Origin: Nonomuraea deserti
GTDB taxonomy: Bacteria; Actinomycetota; Actinomycetes; Streptosporangiales; Streptosporangiaceae
NCBI RefSeq assembly: GCF_004348685.1
Contig: NZ_SMKO01000019.1
Location: forward strand, 1-64,000
DNA: 64,000 bases
Direction of reading: 5' to 3'
The notes below the pieces were generated by a model. It saw nothing but the letters and a program-made list of their open reading frames with translations. It did not search any database and was not told the DNA's origin. Of the stretch, positions 26,284-35,590 are shown one piece after another. The position numbers and the translations under genes were made by a program. Numbering within the stretch: position 1 is the stretch's first letter; each line of letters starts with the position of its first letter.

Positions 26284-27154
26284 TGAGGTCCGACCTGGTG
26301 GGCAGGCCCTGCCAGTCGCTCGCGCTGGTCACCGCGGCGGCGCTCAGCAGCGCCCCGCGGTGCAGGCGTTCCTGGGGGATGAGGCCGTCGAGCGCGGCGC
26401 TGATGTAACCGGCGGTGAAGGCCTCTCCCGCCCCGGACGTGTCCACGACGGGCACCTGCCAGCCGGGCACGTCGTAGCGCATGCGGTCGGCCCGCACGCT
26501 CGCGCCCTTCGCCCCGCGGTCCACCACGACCTCGCGCTCGGGGGTGAGCGCGGGCTTGACCAGGTCGAGCTCGTCCTGGTGGAGGAAGAGCAGGTGGGAG
26601 CGGCAGGCCAGCTCGCCGAGCACGTCCTCGGCCTCGCGCACGGACGCCCACAGCTCCGGGACGTACTCGACGGCGAAGGAGATCATCACGTCGGCGTTCC
26701 TGGCGGCGTTCACGGCGACCCGCACGGCCTCGAGCGTGTCCCTGCCGAGGCCGGCCGTCAGGCCGGTGACGTGCAGCATCTTGGCCGCGGCGATCCGGTC
26801 GATGGGCACGTTGCCCGGCGCCAGCCGCGAGCCCGCCGAGCCGGCGCGGTACTGCGCCGCCCTCGGCTCCCGGCCGACGCGCGTCTCCCTGAGGATCAGC
26901 CCCGTGCGCAGCCCCTCGGACATCCGCATGTCCAGCACGTCCACGCCCTCGCCCTTGAGCACGGTGAGCGCCCTGGCGCCCAGCTCGTCGTCGCCCACCT
27001 TGCCGAGGTACGCGGACCGGTGCCCGAGGCGGGCCAGGGCGATCGCCAGGGTGAACTCGGGCCCGCAGACGTCCAGCCTGGCCTCGCTCTCGTGGCGCAC
27101 GCGGCCGCTGGAGACGACGCCCAGCGGCTCGCCCAGGGTGTAGACGTCGGTCAT
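26279..27154 (-). CDS. PfkB-family sugar kinase-like protein with altered active site
   Basis: The 291 residues follow the ribokinase/PfkB fold (LGEPLGVVS at the start, ALARLGHRSAYLGKVGDDELG, GAKGASV, DTSGAGEAFTAGYISA). The normal motif is DTxGAGD with a catalytic Asp; here that residue is Glu244. The N-terminal sugar-binding motif, normally GGxxxNxA, is CGPEFTLA (residues 30-37), so its Asn is lost. The gene is convergent with GH87, the stop codons 18 bases apart. It may be a sugar kinase with unusual specificity or a non-catalytic sensor. KDG-kinase-like assignment by overall layout only. Confidence 0.8.
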   Translation of the reverse strand: MTDVYTLGEPLGVVSSGRVRHESEARLDVCGPEFTLAIALARLGHRSAYLGKVGDDELGARALTVLKGEGVDVLDMRMSEGLRTGLILRETRVGREPRAAQYRAGSAGSRLAPGNVPIDRIAAAKMLHVTGLTAGLGRDTLEAVRVAVNAARNADVMISFAVEYVPELWASVREAEDVLGELACRSHLLFLHQDELDLVKPALTPEREVVVDRGAKGASVRADRMRYDVPGWQVPVVDTSGAGEAFTAGYISAALDGLIPQERLHRGALLSAAAVTSASDWQGLPTRSDLT

Positions 27155-27344
27155 GACCTCAAACTGTAGTGGCTCAAGTCACCCAAACAGTCTTTCTTCC
27201 CGCATAAGTGCAGGTTAAAGCGTGATCAAAAATTTTCTTGAAACTTGGGCCAACCTTTTCCCGAACGAGTGCCTCTAAGCAGTAGAGGAGCCGGCGCCCC
27301 GGGCCGGTTCTGAAGTCAATACGGGGAGAGGAATCAGCACCCTC

Positions 27345-28076
27345 ATGAAGAAGATCACAGCAGGCCTCATTTCCGCCATCGCCGGCGGCACCATGCTCGT
27401 GTCGGGCGCGGGTGTGGCTTCGGCCACCACCTACGACACCGAGCTCAGGATCCGCGACATCTCGCCGAACCCCGTCGTGGTCAAGGGCAACTCCGAGACC
27501 AAGGCGTACTTCGACGTCGGCGCCAGCCGCGACATCGAGAAGGTCGTGCTCAGCGTGGAGCCTGCCAGCTCCAGGTTCCGCACCATGCGCACCAAGGGCG
27601 TCGACGACCTCGAGGGCTGGCGCTACGCCATCGCCTTCAACAAGAACGACCCCGAGGGCAAGTGGAAGGCCACGGCCGTCGCCTACAACGAGGACGGCAG
27701 GCGGATCGCCACCGACTCCGCGTACTTCTACGTGGACGTCCGCAAGGGCCGGGCCGACACCCGGATCTCCCGGTTCTACGCGTCCCCGTACAAGGTGCGC
27801 AAGGGCCGGTCGATCTACTTCTCCGGCCGCCTCCAGGTCGATGACCACCGGTGGGAGGGCGTCCGCGGCGAGCGGGTCAGCATCTACTACCGCGCCAGCG
27901 GCTCCAGCGCCTGGAAGTGGGTCGACTCCGCCACGACCGGTCGGCACGGCAAGTTCTACGGCAAGACGCGCGCCTACCGCAGCGGCAGCTTCAAGGCCGT
28001 CTACCGCGGTGACCGCGAGCTCCAGCCCACCACGAGCCGCACGGACTACGTGCGGGTCTACAGCTGGCGCCGGTAG
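27345..28076 (+). CDS. Secreted protein with Ig-like repeats, function unknown
   Basis: The 243-residue protein has a signal peptide (ITAGLISAIAGGTMLVSGAGVASA). The mature part looks like two beta-sandwich domains: about 30-132 (ELRIRDISPNPVVVKGNSET...) and about 133-243 (ISRFYASPYKVRKGRSIYFS..., SGSFKAVYRGDRELQPTTS), the second resembling bacterial Ig-like/calcium-stress domains. It is rich in Arg, Lys and Tyr. No enzyme motif is visible. A strong hairpin terminator follows, so it is a single-gene unit. The 190-base gap upstream is AT-rich near 27225-27245, but I could not fix a promoter. Confidence 0.85.
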   Translation: MKKITAGLISAIAGGTMLVSGAGVASATTYDTELRIRDISPNPVVVKGNSETKAYFDVGASRDIEKVVLSVEPASSRFRTMRTKGVDDLEGWRYAIAFNKNDPEGKWKATAVAYNEDGRRIATDSAYFYVDVRKGRADTRISRFYASPYKVRKGRSIYFSGRLQVDDHRWEGVRGERVSIYYRASGSSAWKWVDSATTGRHGKFYGKTRAYRSGSFKAVYRGDRELQPTTSRTDYVRVYSWRR

Positions 28077-28084
28077 TTCATCCA

Positions 28085-28122
28085 CCTGAGGCCCGGTCCC
28101 CTGAAGGGGGCCGGGCCTCAGG
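28085..28122 (+). terminator. Strong hairpin terminator
   Basis: CCTGAGGCCCGG and CCGGGCCTCAGG form a perfect 12-base stem, extended by a T-G pair and CCCC/GGGG to 17 pairs with a TGAA loop. It starts 9 bases after the stop of the secreted protein gene. Confidence 0.9.
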
Positions 28123-28216
28123 CTTTCCGGATTGCTTCACGATCCGAGGTTTATCGATCACTTGAATGCCGCATGGACTACCCCATTGCGTTGATCGACC
28201 TCGAAGGAGCCGCCGA

Positions 28217-28921
28217 ATGCCGCATCCCGTGATCGCCCTCGTCCTGAGCATGACGAGCACGCTCGGGACGGCCCCTTCGTCCGAAGTGTCCGTACGTTAC
28301 GACCCCGCCGGCTCGCCGCGCGCCGAGCAGGCCAGGAAGCTCCTGAAGGAAAGCGGCGCGCTCAAGACCAGGATCCGGGTCCCCCAGCCCGTCAAGGTCG
28401 TCGCCAAGGACTGCGGCTCGCCCGAGGCCATCTGGGATCACGGCGAGCGCCGCATCACGATCTGCTACCAGCTGGTCGACAAGGTTCGTACGACGATGAA
28501 GGGCATCGCGGAGACCGAGGAGGTCGACTCCGCGGCCGCGGCCGCCCGCATGGACGGCGCGCTGAGCGTGCTCTTCCACCACCAGCTCGGCCACGCCCTG
28601 ACCACGCTCAACGGCATGCGCGACAGCGAGGGCCAGGCCGACCGGTTCGCGGCGCTCACGCTCGCGGCCGACGCGCCCAAGCGGGTGGTGTCCGCCGCCG
28701 AGGCCCGCCACCTGCTGGCCGGGCACACCGGCGTCGACCACCTGTCCGGCCTGACCCAGTCGGCCACGTTCGCCTGCCTGTTGTACGGCTCCGACCCCGG
28801 CAAGCACGCCGAGATCGCCAAGGGCGGCTGGGTCCCCGCCGAGCGGGCGCCCTCCTGCGCCGACGAATACGCCCGCGTCAAGACGGCCCTCGGCTCCATG
28901 GCGGTGAAAGCCGGCACCTGA
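28217..28921 (+). CDS. DUF4344-like putative metallopeptidase with HQxxH in place of HExxH
   Basis: This 234-residue protein starts at ATG 28217, behind GAAGGAG, with a short hydrophobic leader (VIALVLSMTSTLG). The layout matches DUF4344 putative metallopeptidases: AIWDHGERRITICYQLV, then the zinc helix and a downstream acidic ligand in SEGQADRFAALTLA. The zinc motif reads H122-Q123-L-G-H126: the general-base Glu is Gln, so peptidase activity is doubtful. It may act as a binding protein. Signal cleavage is uncertain. Confidence 0.75.
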   Translation: MPHPVIALVLSMTSTLGTAPSSEVSVRYDPAGSPRAEQARKLLKESGALKTRIRVPQPVKVVAKDCGSPEAIWDHGERRITICYQLVDKVRTTMKGIAETEEVDSAAAAARMDGALSVLFHHQLGHALTTLNGMRDSEGQADRFAALTLAADAPKRVVSAAEARHLLAGHTGVDHLSGLTQSATFACLLYGSDPGKHAEIAKGGWVPAERAPSCADEYARVKTALGSMAVKAGT

Positions 28922-28938
28922 CGGGTAGCGTCCCGGGT

Positions 28939-29643
28939 ATGGCTGACGACCTGCTCAGGGACTACGACCCGTTCGACATCCTCGACGCCGAGGCGGCCCG
29001 GCTCGACCGGTTCTTCTCGGGGCTCGACGAGGCCGGCTGGTCGAGCCCCTCGCGCTGCGACGGCTGGTCCGTCCGCGACGTGCTGGGCCACCTGGCGGGC
29101 GAGGAGCTGTACAACCACGCCTGCCTCGACGGGACCGTCCAGGACCTGCTGGCCCGCCTGTCCGCGGAAGGGGTGAGCGGCTACAACGACTTCAACGAGT
29201 GGTCCGTGCGAAGGCGCCGGGAGCTGCCCGTCGGAGAGGTCCTGGAGGAGTGGCGGGTCAAGAACGGCGAGACGCGCCGGCGCATGCGGGAGCTCGGCCC
29301 CGACGCCCCGCTCGACACGATGGCCGGCCCCTACCCCAACGGCCTGCAGGCCTTCCACTACGACTCCGAGTACGCCACCCACGCCGACGACGTCGGCGCC
29401 CCCGTGTCCGCGGACGAGGCCGAGGGCAGGACATCGTGGCGGGTCGCCGTGGGGCGGTTCGTGCTGGCGGAGCAGGAGGCCGAGGTGCAGGTCGAGCAGA
29501 CGGCCGAGCAGATTCGGGCGTCCGTCGACGGGGTCGGCGCGACGCTGTCGCCCGCGCAGTTCGTCGAGGCCACGGTGGGCCGGCTGCCCGCCTCCAGCGG
29601 GGTCGACCCGCGCGTCGCCGCGGCGCTGAGGTGCCTGGCCTGA
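28939..29643 (+). CDS. DinB/maleylpyruvate isomerase N-terminal family protein
   Basis: This 234-residue protein starts FDILDAEAARLDRFFSGLDE and has CDGWSVRDVLGHLAGEEL, the metal-binding helix pattern of the mycothiol-dependent maleylpyruvate isomerase N-terminal (DinB-like) family. Such proteins bind a metal and use or conjugate mycothiol. The substrate is unknown. It starts 18 bases after the previous stop. Confidence 0.85.
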   Translation: MADDLLRDYDPFDILDAEAARLDRFFSGLDEAGWSSPSRCDGWSVRDVLGHLAGEELYNHACLDGTVQDLLARLSAEGVSGYNDFNEWSVRRRRELPVGEVLEEWRVKNGETRRRMRELGPDAPLDTMAGPYPNGLQAFHYDSEYATHADDVGAPVSADEAEGRTSWRVAVGRFVLAEQEAEVQVEQTAEQIRASVDGVGATLSPAQFVEATVGRLPASSGVDPRVAAALRCLA

Positions 29644-29674
29644 ACCCTTCGAGCTTCTGAGAGGAGACCTGGTC

Positions 29675-29929
29675 ATGTGGTTGCGCGACCGCTCGGGAAC
29701 GGAGCCGGTGACCGCGCGCAGCCCGCTGCGCGCCCGGCGGATCCTGTCATGGGTGGCACTCGTGATCGCCGTCGTGGCGGGAGTGTTCTTCCTCGTACGC
29801 GCCATGAGCACGGGCGAGGAGGTCTGGCGCTGGGAGGCCCTGATCGCCGCCGCGGTGGCCGTCATCGCCGCCGTCGACCTGCTGGTGCTGCGCCACCGAT
29901 CAGGTCGTCAACACGGCGACCAGCAGTGA
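29675..29929 (+). CDS. Small membrane protein, DUF6343-like
   Basis: The 84 residues open WLRDRSGTEPVTARSPLRAR and contain two membrane helices (ILSWVALVIAVVAGVFFLV and WEALIAAAVAVIAAVDLLVL). The TEPVTARSPLR start resembles DUF6343 proteins of streptomycetes. GAGGAG precedes the ATG. Its 3' end overlaps the convergent DUF3040 gene by 30 bases. Function unknown. Confidence 0.75.
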   Translation: MWLRDRSGTEPVTARSPLRARRILSWVALVIAVVAGVFFLVRAMSTGEEVWRWEALIAAAVAVIAAVDLLVLRHRSGRQHGDQQ

Positions 29930-30130
29930 CACGATCACCAGGGCGACGGCGAGGTAGATCATCCAGGCGCGGGGCGCCCGCCTGCGCACGCCGCGCGACC
30001 CAGGACGGGCGTCCCGCGCCCACCCGGCCCTGTTGATCTCGGCGACGCGCCTGGCCAGCTCGGGGTCCTCCTGCTCAAGGGCACCCTCGATCTCGGCGAG
30101 GATGCGGCGCTCCCTTGGGGAGAGACTCAT
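29900..30130 (-). CDS. DUF3040 small membrane protein
   Basis: The 76 residues start MSLSPRERRILAEIEGALEQ and continue EDPELARRVAEINR, the hallmark N-terminal helix of DUF3040. A single membrane helix (MIYLAVALVIVSLLVAVL) is at the C terminus. ATG 30130 is used because the family starts at MSLS. The role in actinobacteria is unknown. Confidence 0.88.
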   Translation of the reverse strand: MSLSPRERRILAEIEGALEQEDPELARRVAEINRAGWARDARPGSRGVRRRAPRAWMIYLAVALVIVSLLVAVLTT

Positions 30131-30216
30131 CGCGATCACCTCACACCGCTGACCACCTCTTACCCGCCGTGGGGGCGGACATGCCGCTCCTTTGCCGACG
30201 GGGCGTCCTCAATCCC

Positions 30217-30281
30217 GTGCCTACGGGGCGAGCTCACCGTGCCTACGGGGCGAGCTCACCGTGCCTCCGGGTCGAGCCCGA
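30217..30281 (+). repeat. 22-base tandem repeat at the 3' end of the SDR gene
   Basis: Two identical 22-base units (30217-30238, 30239-30260) and a third diverged copy (30261-30281) lie in tandem. The third is the coding end of the SDR; the other two repeat the stop-codon segment downstream. The core is GTGCCTACGGGGCGAGCTCA. Confidence 0.9.
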
Positions 30282-31014
30282 GGACGGTGCGTCCGCCGTC
30301 CACCGGGATCGTGGCCCCGTTGACGAAGGAGGCGTCGTCCGACAGGAGGTGGGCCACGACGGAGGCCACCTCGGCGGGCGTCGCCACGCGTCCCAAGGGA
30401 TGGAGCGTGGCCAGCTGCTCCTCGACGGCCGCCGCGCTCTCCGGGGACTGGGCGGCCATGAACGCCTCGTGCCGTTCCGTGGCCACCGTGCCGGGTGCCA
30501 CGGCGTTGACCCTGATGCCGCGCCTGCCGTACTCCACCGCCAGCGACCTGGTCAGCCCCTCCGTGGCGGCCTTCGCGGTCGCGTACGGGAGGCCGCCGGG
30601 CACGGCCCTGGTGGCCTGGTGCGAGGTGACGTTGACGATGGCGCCCGGCGTGCCGGCGTCGAGGAAATGGCGTACGGCGGTGGCGCAGCCGACCACGGCC
30701 AGGTCCAGGTTGGCCGCGATCAACGCTCTGACCTCGGCGATCGGGGCGGAGTGCACCGAGGCGTCCCTGAACACAGCGGCGTTGTTCACCCAGCCGCTCA
30801 GCGTGCCCGACTCCTGGGCCAGGTCGGCGGCCCAGGCTGCGACCTCCTCGTCCGCCGCGTCGCCGATCACAGGGATCACCCGAGGGCCCGCCCAGGCCAG
30901 GGCGTCGGGGTCGCGCTCGACGGCGACCACGGTGCTCCCCTCGCCGAGCAGCCGTTCGACCACGGCCTTGCCGATACCGCGTCCGCCACCGGTTACCACA
31001 AAGGAATGTCCCAT
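30256..31014 (-). CDS. Short-chain dehydrogenase/reductase
   Basis: This 252-residue Rossmann enzyme has the NAD(P) motif GGGRGIGKAV, the NNAAV block, the catalytic Tyr/Lys in YATAKAATEG and the C-terminal PVDGG. Asp/Glu-Arg after strand 2 (AVERDPDAL) hints at NAD preference. The substrate is unknown. It is divergent from an MFS transporter gene across an 80-base gap, so the two may be co-regulated. Confidence 0.92.
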   Translation of the reverse strand: MGHSFVVTGGGRGIGKAVVERLLGEGSTVVAVERDPDALAWAGPRVIPVIGDAADEEVAAWAADLAQESGTLSGWVNNAAVFRDASVHSAPIAEVRALIAANLDLAVVGCATAVRHFLDAGTPGAIVNVTSHQATRAVPGGLPYATAKAATEGLTRSLAVEYGRRGIRVNAVAPGTVATERHEAFMAAQSPESAAAVEEQLATLHPLGRVATPAEVASVVAHLLSDDASFVNGATIPVDGGRTVLGLDPEAR

Positions 31015-31094
31015 GACACAACGCTATTAGCTGTTCACGCATATAGGACAATGCAATTCCTGGCGGCGTGACCTTTATCACGAGTTGCCGTCAC

Positions 31095-32306
31095 ATGAAC
31101 GGGAACAGTAATCGCGTGATCGCTCAACCGACATCTTCCGTACGACTGATCGGTGCACTCGCGATCACCCAGACCGCCGGATACGGCGTGCTCTATTACG
31201 CGTTCTCGGTCTTCATTCCGCCGATGTCGCGGGACCTTCACACCGGCGTCGCGCAGCTCACCGGAGCGCTCACGCTGGCCGTGCTGGTGTCCGGGTTGGT
31301 GGCGCCGGCCGTCGGGCACTGGCTGGACCGGCACGGCGGGCGCGCGCTGATGACGGCGGGATCCGCGCTGGGCGCCCTGGCGCTGCTGGCCTGGTCGCAG
31401 GTGCGCTCCGTGGCCCAGCTCTACCTGGTGTGCGGGGTGCTCGGCGTGGCGTCGGCGATGGTGCTGTACGAGGCCGCCTTCGCGGTGATCGTGGCCTGGT
31501 TCGACGCGGCGCGGCGCGCGCGGGCGCTGCTGGCGGTGACCGTGGTGGCGGGGTTCGCGTCGAGCATCTTCCTGCCCTTGACGGGGCTGCTGATCGAGCT
31601 CTACGGCTGGCGGTCGGCGCTGGTCGTCCTGGCCGCCGGATACGCCCTGGTCGCGGTGCCGCTGCACGCGCTGGCGGTACGCGGCCGGCGTGCGCCCGTC
31701 CACGTGGACCGGCGCGAGATCGTCCGGACCGCCCTGCGCGAGCGTCCGTTCTGGCTGCTGGTGTCCGCGTTCCTGACCCAGACCGGCGCGCTGGCGGTCA
31801 TGGGGGTGCTGCTGGTCACGTACCTCATCGTGCTCGGCCACCCGCCGGTGTTCGCCGCGGGCGTGGCGGGCCTGCTCGGGGTGCTCTCGGTGACCGGCCG
31901 CCTGGTCACCACCGGGTTGCAGGCGCGCTGGCCGGTCGCGCTGATCACGGCGGCGATGTTCGCGCTGCAGGGGCTGGCCGCGCTGCTGCTGCCGCTGGCG
32001 GGGCGGAGCGCGGCCGGAGCCGTGGCGGCCGTGGTGCTGTTCGGGCTGGGGTTCGGGGTGGGGACGATCGCGCGACCGGCGCTCCTGGCCGACAGATACG
32101 GGACGGCCGCGTACGCGTCGTTGAACGGCGCGCTCGCGCTCCCCGTCACCGTGGCCAAGGCCGTCGCGCCGCTGCTGGCGGCCGGTATCGCCCAGTTCGT
32201 CGGGTATCCGGCGGTCATGGCGGCGGTGGCGACGGCCTGCGCGCTCGGCGCTCTCTCCCTGGTGGCCTACGATCGGTCGGAGCGCGCCGGCGGAGCACCC
32301 GCCTGA
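31095..32306 (+). CDS. MFS transporter
   Basis: About 403 residues with twelve hydrophobic segments; the MFS loop is GHWLDRHGGRALMTAGSALG. The domain layout resembles the monocarboxylate/oxalate-formate branch (TQTAGYGVLYYAFSVF at helix 1). The start is uncertain: GTG 31068, ATG 31095 and GTG 31119 are all in frame with no strong ribosome site; the conserved part starts just after 31119. It is divergent from the SDR gene. Confidence 0.88.
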   Translation: MNGNSNRVIAQPTSSVRLIGALAITQTAGYGVLYYAFSVFIPPMSRDLHTGVAQLTGALTLAVLVSGLVAPAVGHWLDRHGGRALMTAGSALGALALLAWSQVRSVAQLYLVCGVLGVASAMVLYEAAFAVIVAWFDAARRARALLAVTVVAGFASSIFLPLTGLLIELYGWRSALVVLAAGYALVAVPLHALAVRGRRAPVHVDRREIVRTALRERPFWLLVSAFLTQTGALAVMGVLLVTYLIVLGHPPVFAAGVAGLLGVLSVTGRLVTTGLQARWPVALITAAMFALQGLAALLLPLAGRSAAGAVAAVVLFGLGFGVGTIARPALLADRYGTAAYASLNGALALPVTVAKAVAPLLAAGIAQFVGYPAVMAAVATACALGALSLVAYDRSERAGGAPA

Positions 32307-32367
32307 TCGCCCGATCGCCGTCGGCGAACTCCCGGAAAGCCGGCCCCCGAACACGTAAGGTAGCCGC

Positions 32368-34176
32368 ATGGATACACCCCTCGAGGTCCTGCACCGCGTG
32401 TTCGGCTACGACTCGTTCAGGGCGGGTCAGCAAGAGATCATCGACCACGTCGTGGCCGGCGGCGACGCGCTCGTCCTCATGCCCACCGGCGGCGGCAAGT
32501 CACTGTGCTATCAGATTCCCGCCCTGGTGCGACGCGGTGTGGGGGTGGTCGTCTCGCCCCTCATCGCGCTGATGCAGGACCAGGTCGACGCGCTGCGGGC
32601 GCTCGGCGTGCGGGCGGGGTTTCTCAACTCGACGCAGGATTTCGACGAGCGCCGGCTGGTGGAGTCGGAGTTCCTGGCGGGCGAGCTCGACCTGCTCTAC
32701 CTCGCCCCCGAGCGGCTGCGCGTCGATGCCACGCTGCGGCTGCTGGCCAAGGGTGACATCTCGATGTTCGCCATCGACGAGGCCCACTGCGTGGCGCAGT
32801 GGGGCCACGACTTCCGCCCCGACTACCTCGAGCTGTCCAAGCTGCGGGAGTCCTGGCCCGACGTGCCGCGCATCGCCCTGACCGCCACCGCCACCCCGGC
32901 CACCCGCACCGAGATCTCCGCCAGGCTCGGCCTCGACGAGGCCCGCCACTTCGTCGCCGGCTTCGACCGGCCCAACATCCACTACCGCATCACCCCCAAG
33001 AGCGAGCCCAAGCGGCAGCTGCTCGACTTCCTGCGCACCGAGCACCCGGGCGATTCGGGCATCGTCTACTGCCTGTCCCGCTCCTCGGCGGAGAAGATCG
33101 CCGAGTTCCTGGCCGGCAACGGCATCGCCGCGGTGCCCTACCACGCGGGCCTCGACGCCCGCACGCGCGCCGCCCACCAGTCCCGCTTCCTGCGCGAGGA
33201 CGGGCTGATCGTGGTGGCCACGATCGCGTTCGGGATGGGCATCGACAAGCCCGACGTGCGCTTCGTCGCCCACCTCGACCTGCCCAAGTCGGTGGAGGGC
33301 TACTACCAGGAGACCGGGCGGGCCGGGCGCGACGGGCTGCCCGCCACCGCGTGGATGGCCTACGGCCTGCAAGATGTGGTGCAACACCGGCGGATGGCCA
33401 TGGAGGGCGACGAAGCACACCGCCGCCGCCAGGTGCACCACCTCGACGCCATGCTCGCGCTCTGCGAGACCGTGGGCTGCCGGCGGACGATGTTGCTCGA
33501 CTACTTCGGCCAGAAGAGCCCGGAGTCCTGCGGCAACTGCGACACCTGCCAGACGCCCCCCGAGTCGTGGGACGGCACGACCGCGGCCCAGAAGGTGCTC
33601 TCCACCGTGTGGCGGCTCGACAAGGAGCGTCGCCAGAAGTTCGGCGTGGGGCAGACGGTCGACATCCTGCTCGGCAAGAAGACCGCCAAGGTGCTCCAGC
33701 ACGGCCACGAGACGCTGACGGTGTTCGGGGTGGGGACCGACCTGGGCAACGCGGAGTGGCACGGGGTCGTGCGGCAACTGCTGGCCCAGGGGTTGCTGGC
33801 GGTGGAGCCCAACCACGGCGCGCTGGTGCTCACCGACGGTAGCGCGGCCGTGCTCAGGGGCCGGCGCGAGGTGCCGCTGCGCCGCGACGCGCTGCGCCCG
33901 GCCCGCACCAGGACCGCGTCGGCGAAGGCCCAGGCCGCGGCCGAGCTGCCCGAGGAGGCCGCGCCGGTCTTCGAACGCCTGCGCGCCTGGCGCGCCGCCG
34001 CCGCCAAGGAGCAGGGGGTGCCCGCCTACGTGATCTTCCACGACGCGACGCTGCGCGAGATCGCCACCCGATCGCCGTCCTCACTGGCGGAGCTGAGCCA
34101 GGTCAACGGCGTGGGCGAGAACAAACTGGCCAAATACGGCGAGCAGGTGCTGGCCACGTTGCACGAAAGCCACTGA
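32368..34176 (+). CDS. recQ: ATP-dependent DNA helicase RecQ
   Basis: The 602 residues contain the full RecQ set: Walker A PTGGGKS, DEAH in [19 protein letters not shown], the helicase C-terminal [12 protein letters not shown], and zinc-binding Cys in CGNCDTC. A winged-helix RQC domain follows (about 395-490), and then an HRDC domain at about 525-600 ([20 protein letters not shown]). It unwinds DNA 3' to 5' in recombination and repair. Length is typical of bacterial RecQ. It is monocistronic and convergent with the DivIVA-like gene. Confidence 0.97.
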   Translation: MDTPLEVLHRVFGYDSFRAGQQEIIDHVVAGGDALVLMPTGGGKSLCYQIPALVRRGVGVVVSPLIALMQDQVDALRALGVRAGFLNSTQDFDERRLVESEFLAGELDLLYLAPERLRVDATLRLLAKGDISMFAIDEAHCVAQWGHDFRPDYLELSKLRESWPDVPRIALTATATPATRTEISARLGLDEARHFVAGFDRPNIHYRITPKSEPKRQLLDFLRTEHPGDSGIVYCLSRSSAEKIAEFLAGNGIAAVPYHAGLDARTRAAHQSRFLREDGLIVVATIAFGMGIDKPDVRFVAHLDLPKSVEGYYQETGRAGRDGLPATAWMAYGLQDVVQHRRMAMEGDEAHRRRQVHHLDAMLALCETVGCRRTMLLDYFGQKSPESCGNCDTCQTPPESWDGTTAAQKVLSTVWRLDKERRQKFGVGQTVDILLGKKTAKVLQHGHETLTVFGVGTDLGNAEWHGVVRQLLAQGLLAVEPNHGALVLTDGSAAVLRGRREVPLRRDALRPARTRTASAKAQAAAELPEEAAPVFERLRAWRAAAAKEQGVPAYVIFHDATLREIATRSPSSLAELSQVNGVGENKLAKYGEQVLATLHESH

Positions 34177-34939
34177 CGCCCGGCCACCGGGATCGGGCGG
34201 TGCCCACCACCAGGCCCCCGAGCCCATGCACCAACCACCACCAGCACCCCCGGCACCAGACGCCAGCCACCACCAGGACCTCTGGGATCACACGCCAACC
34301 ACCACCAGCACCCCCCTGCCCAGGCACATCCTCCACGGCAACCCCGAGGCCAGACCAACAACAGCCTCCGGCACCAGACGCCGACCACCGCCAAACCCCG
34401 AGACCCAGACTGCGACCACCGCCGGACCCTTCGAGGCCGGACGGCAACCACCACCGCCGGACCCTTCGAAGCCGGACGGCAACCACCACCGCCGGACCCT
34501 TCGAGGCCAGTGGTGGCAACGCCGGGACGGCCGGGGTCGGGTGGTGGCGGCGAAGGAAGCGGATGATGACAACCGCCGCGATCACGTGGGGCGGCGGGTG
34601 GTGGCGACGGCCGCACGAAGAACGGTCGTCGCCACCACGTTGCTCGGCCCTGGCCGTGGCGATCAGCCGGGTCGCCACGCCGACCGGGCCGGACGGATAT
34701 CCGCTCCCCTATGACACGGAATGCCCCGTGTGATGGTCCGGTGGTGACCGGTGGCCACTTACGATCTTCCCACCGTATCGGATGGATCGTTGGGGGTTCG
34801 CGGAGAGTCATGTCCGGGTGACTGCTCTGTACAGCACGATCGTACGGCGTTTTGTGTGGTTTTGGTGGGATGGGCGCGCGCGATTACCTCGGGTCGCGCC
34901 GACGCGCCGGGCGGCCCTGGCATGGACGGACGGCCCGTG
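34177..34939. repeat. Long repeat-rich non-coding gap between recQ and the DivIVA-like gene
   Basis: This 760-base convergent gap has no credible gene. From about 34200 to 34600 the plus strand is CCACC-rich. Three units with a 35-base period start at 34421, 34456 and 34491, sharing GCCGGACCCTTCGAGGCC. The last is followed by GGTGG-rich sequence complementary to the earlier CCACC runs, so long hairpins are possible. The remainder (34700-34939) is less biased and shows nothing I recognise. Long open frames on both strands here are composition artefacts. Confidence 0.7.
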
Positions 34940-35590
34940 TCAGTCGCGGCCCGATGAGGAGTAGGCGGCGTACTGCCCGGAATCCGGGAGGTTGCCGAGC
35001 TTGTTCACCTCGTTCGTCAGCCCTTCGAGCACCGCGCGCAACTGGACCTGCGTGACCTCCGCGAAGGTGCGCAGATAGGCGATCCGCCGTTCCAGTTCCT
35101 CGGCCTCGGCCGACTGGTGCCCGCCGCTCGACCGGTAGACGTTGACCGCCTGGTTGGCGGCCTCCTCCGCCCGCTGCTGCGCCTCCTGCAGCACCTGCTC
35201 GTACTGCTGGCGTGCCTGGGCCACCAGCCGGCGGGCGTAGTCCTCCGCCTCGGCGATCTGGGCGTCGGCCGTCTGCTGGGCGCGGGAAAGAAGGTTGACC
35301 GCGTCGACGCTGAGCCTGGCCTGCTGGTTCGCGTTCGGGGCAGTGACGTCGGTGCCCCGGTCCTTGTACCAGTTCTTCAGCCGTTCCACCTCGGCGCGGA
35401 GATCGGCCTTCTCCATGTCGCCGGCCGCCATGTCGTCGGCCATGCGGTACAGGAAGGTCCGCACCTCGTCCTCGCTGTAGCCGCGGTGCCCGAGCTTGGT
35501 ACGGGAGAAGGCTTTGTTCCGCACTCGTTCCGGTGTGAGTCGCTGACGGTCGTTCGATGGGCGCTCCCCCCACGGCATGTCTCCGGTCAC
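34940..35590 (-). CDS. DivIVA-domain coiled-coil protein
   Basis: This 216-residue protein has a DivIVA-like N-terminal segment (RNKAFSRTKLGHRGYSEDEV, then RTFLYRMADDM) that in the family binds curved or negative membrane. A long coiled coil rich in Ala/Glu/Gln follows at about 60-150 (QIAEAEDYARRLVAQARQQY). A second short helix region sits near 165-200. It could organise the cell pole or the septum. The GTG start at 35590 overlaps the flavohaemoprotein stop by four bases (GTGA), so it is translationally coupled to a globin operon, which is unusual. Confidence 0.85.
   Translation of the reverse strand: MTGDMPWGERPSNDRQRLTPERVRNKAFSRTKLGHRGYSEDEVRTFLYRMADDMAAGDMEKADLRAEVERLKNWYKDRGTDVTAPNANQQARLSVDAVNLLSRAQQTADAQIAEAEDYARRLVAQARQQYEQVLQEAQQRAEEAANQAVNVYRSSGGHQSAEAEELERRIAYLRTFAEVTQVQLRAVLEGLTNEVNKLGNLPDSGQYAAYSSSGRD

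Noticed and set aside
34421-34525. CRISPR-like 35-base periodicity
   Set aside because: The units are directly adjacent tandem repeats without distinct spacers and there are no cas genes.
34026-34811. Open frames on both strands in the recQ/DivIVA gap
   Set aside because: They are low-complexity Trp/Arg/Gly or Thr/Pro strings produced by CCACC/GGTGG repeats.
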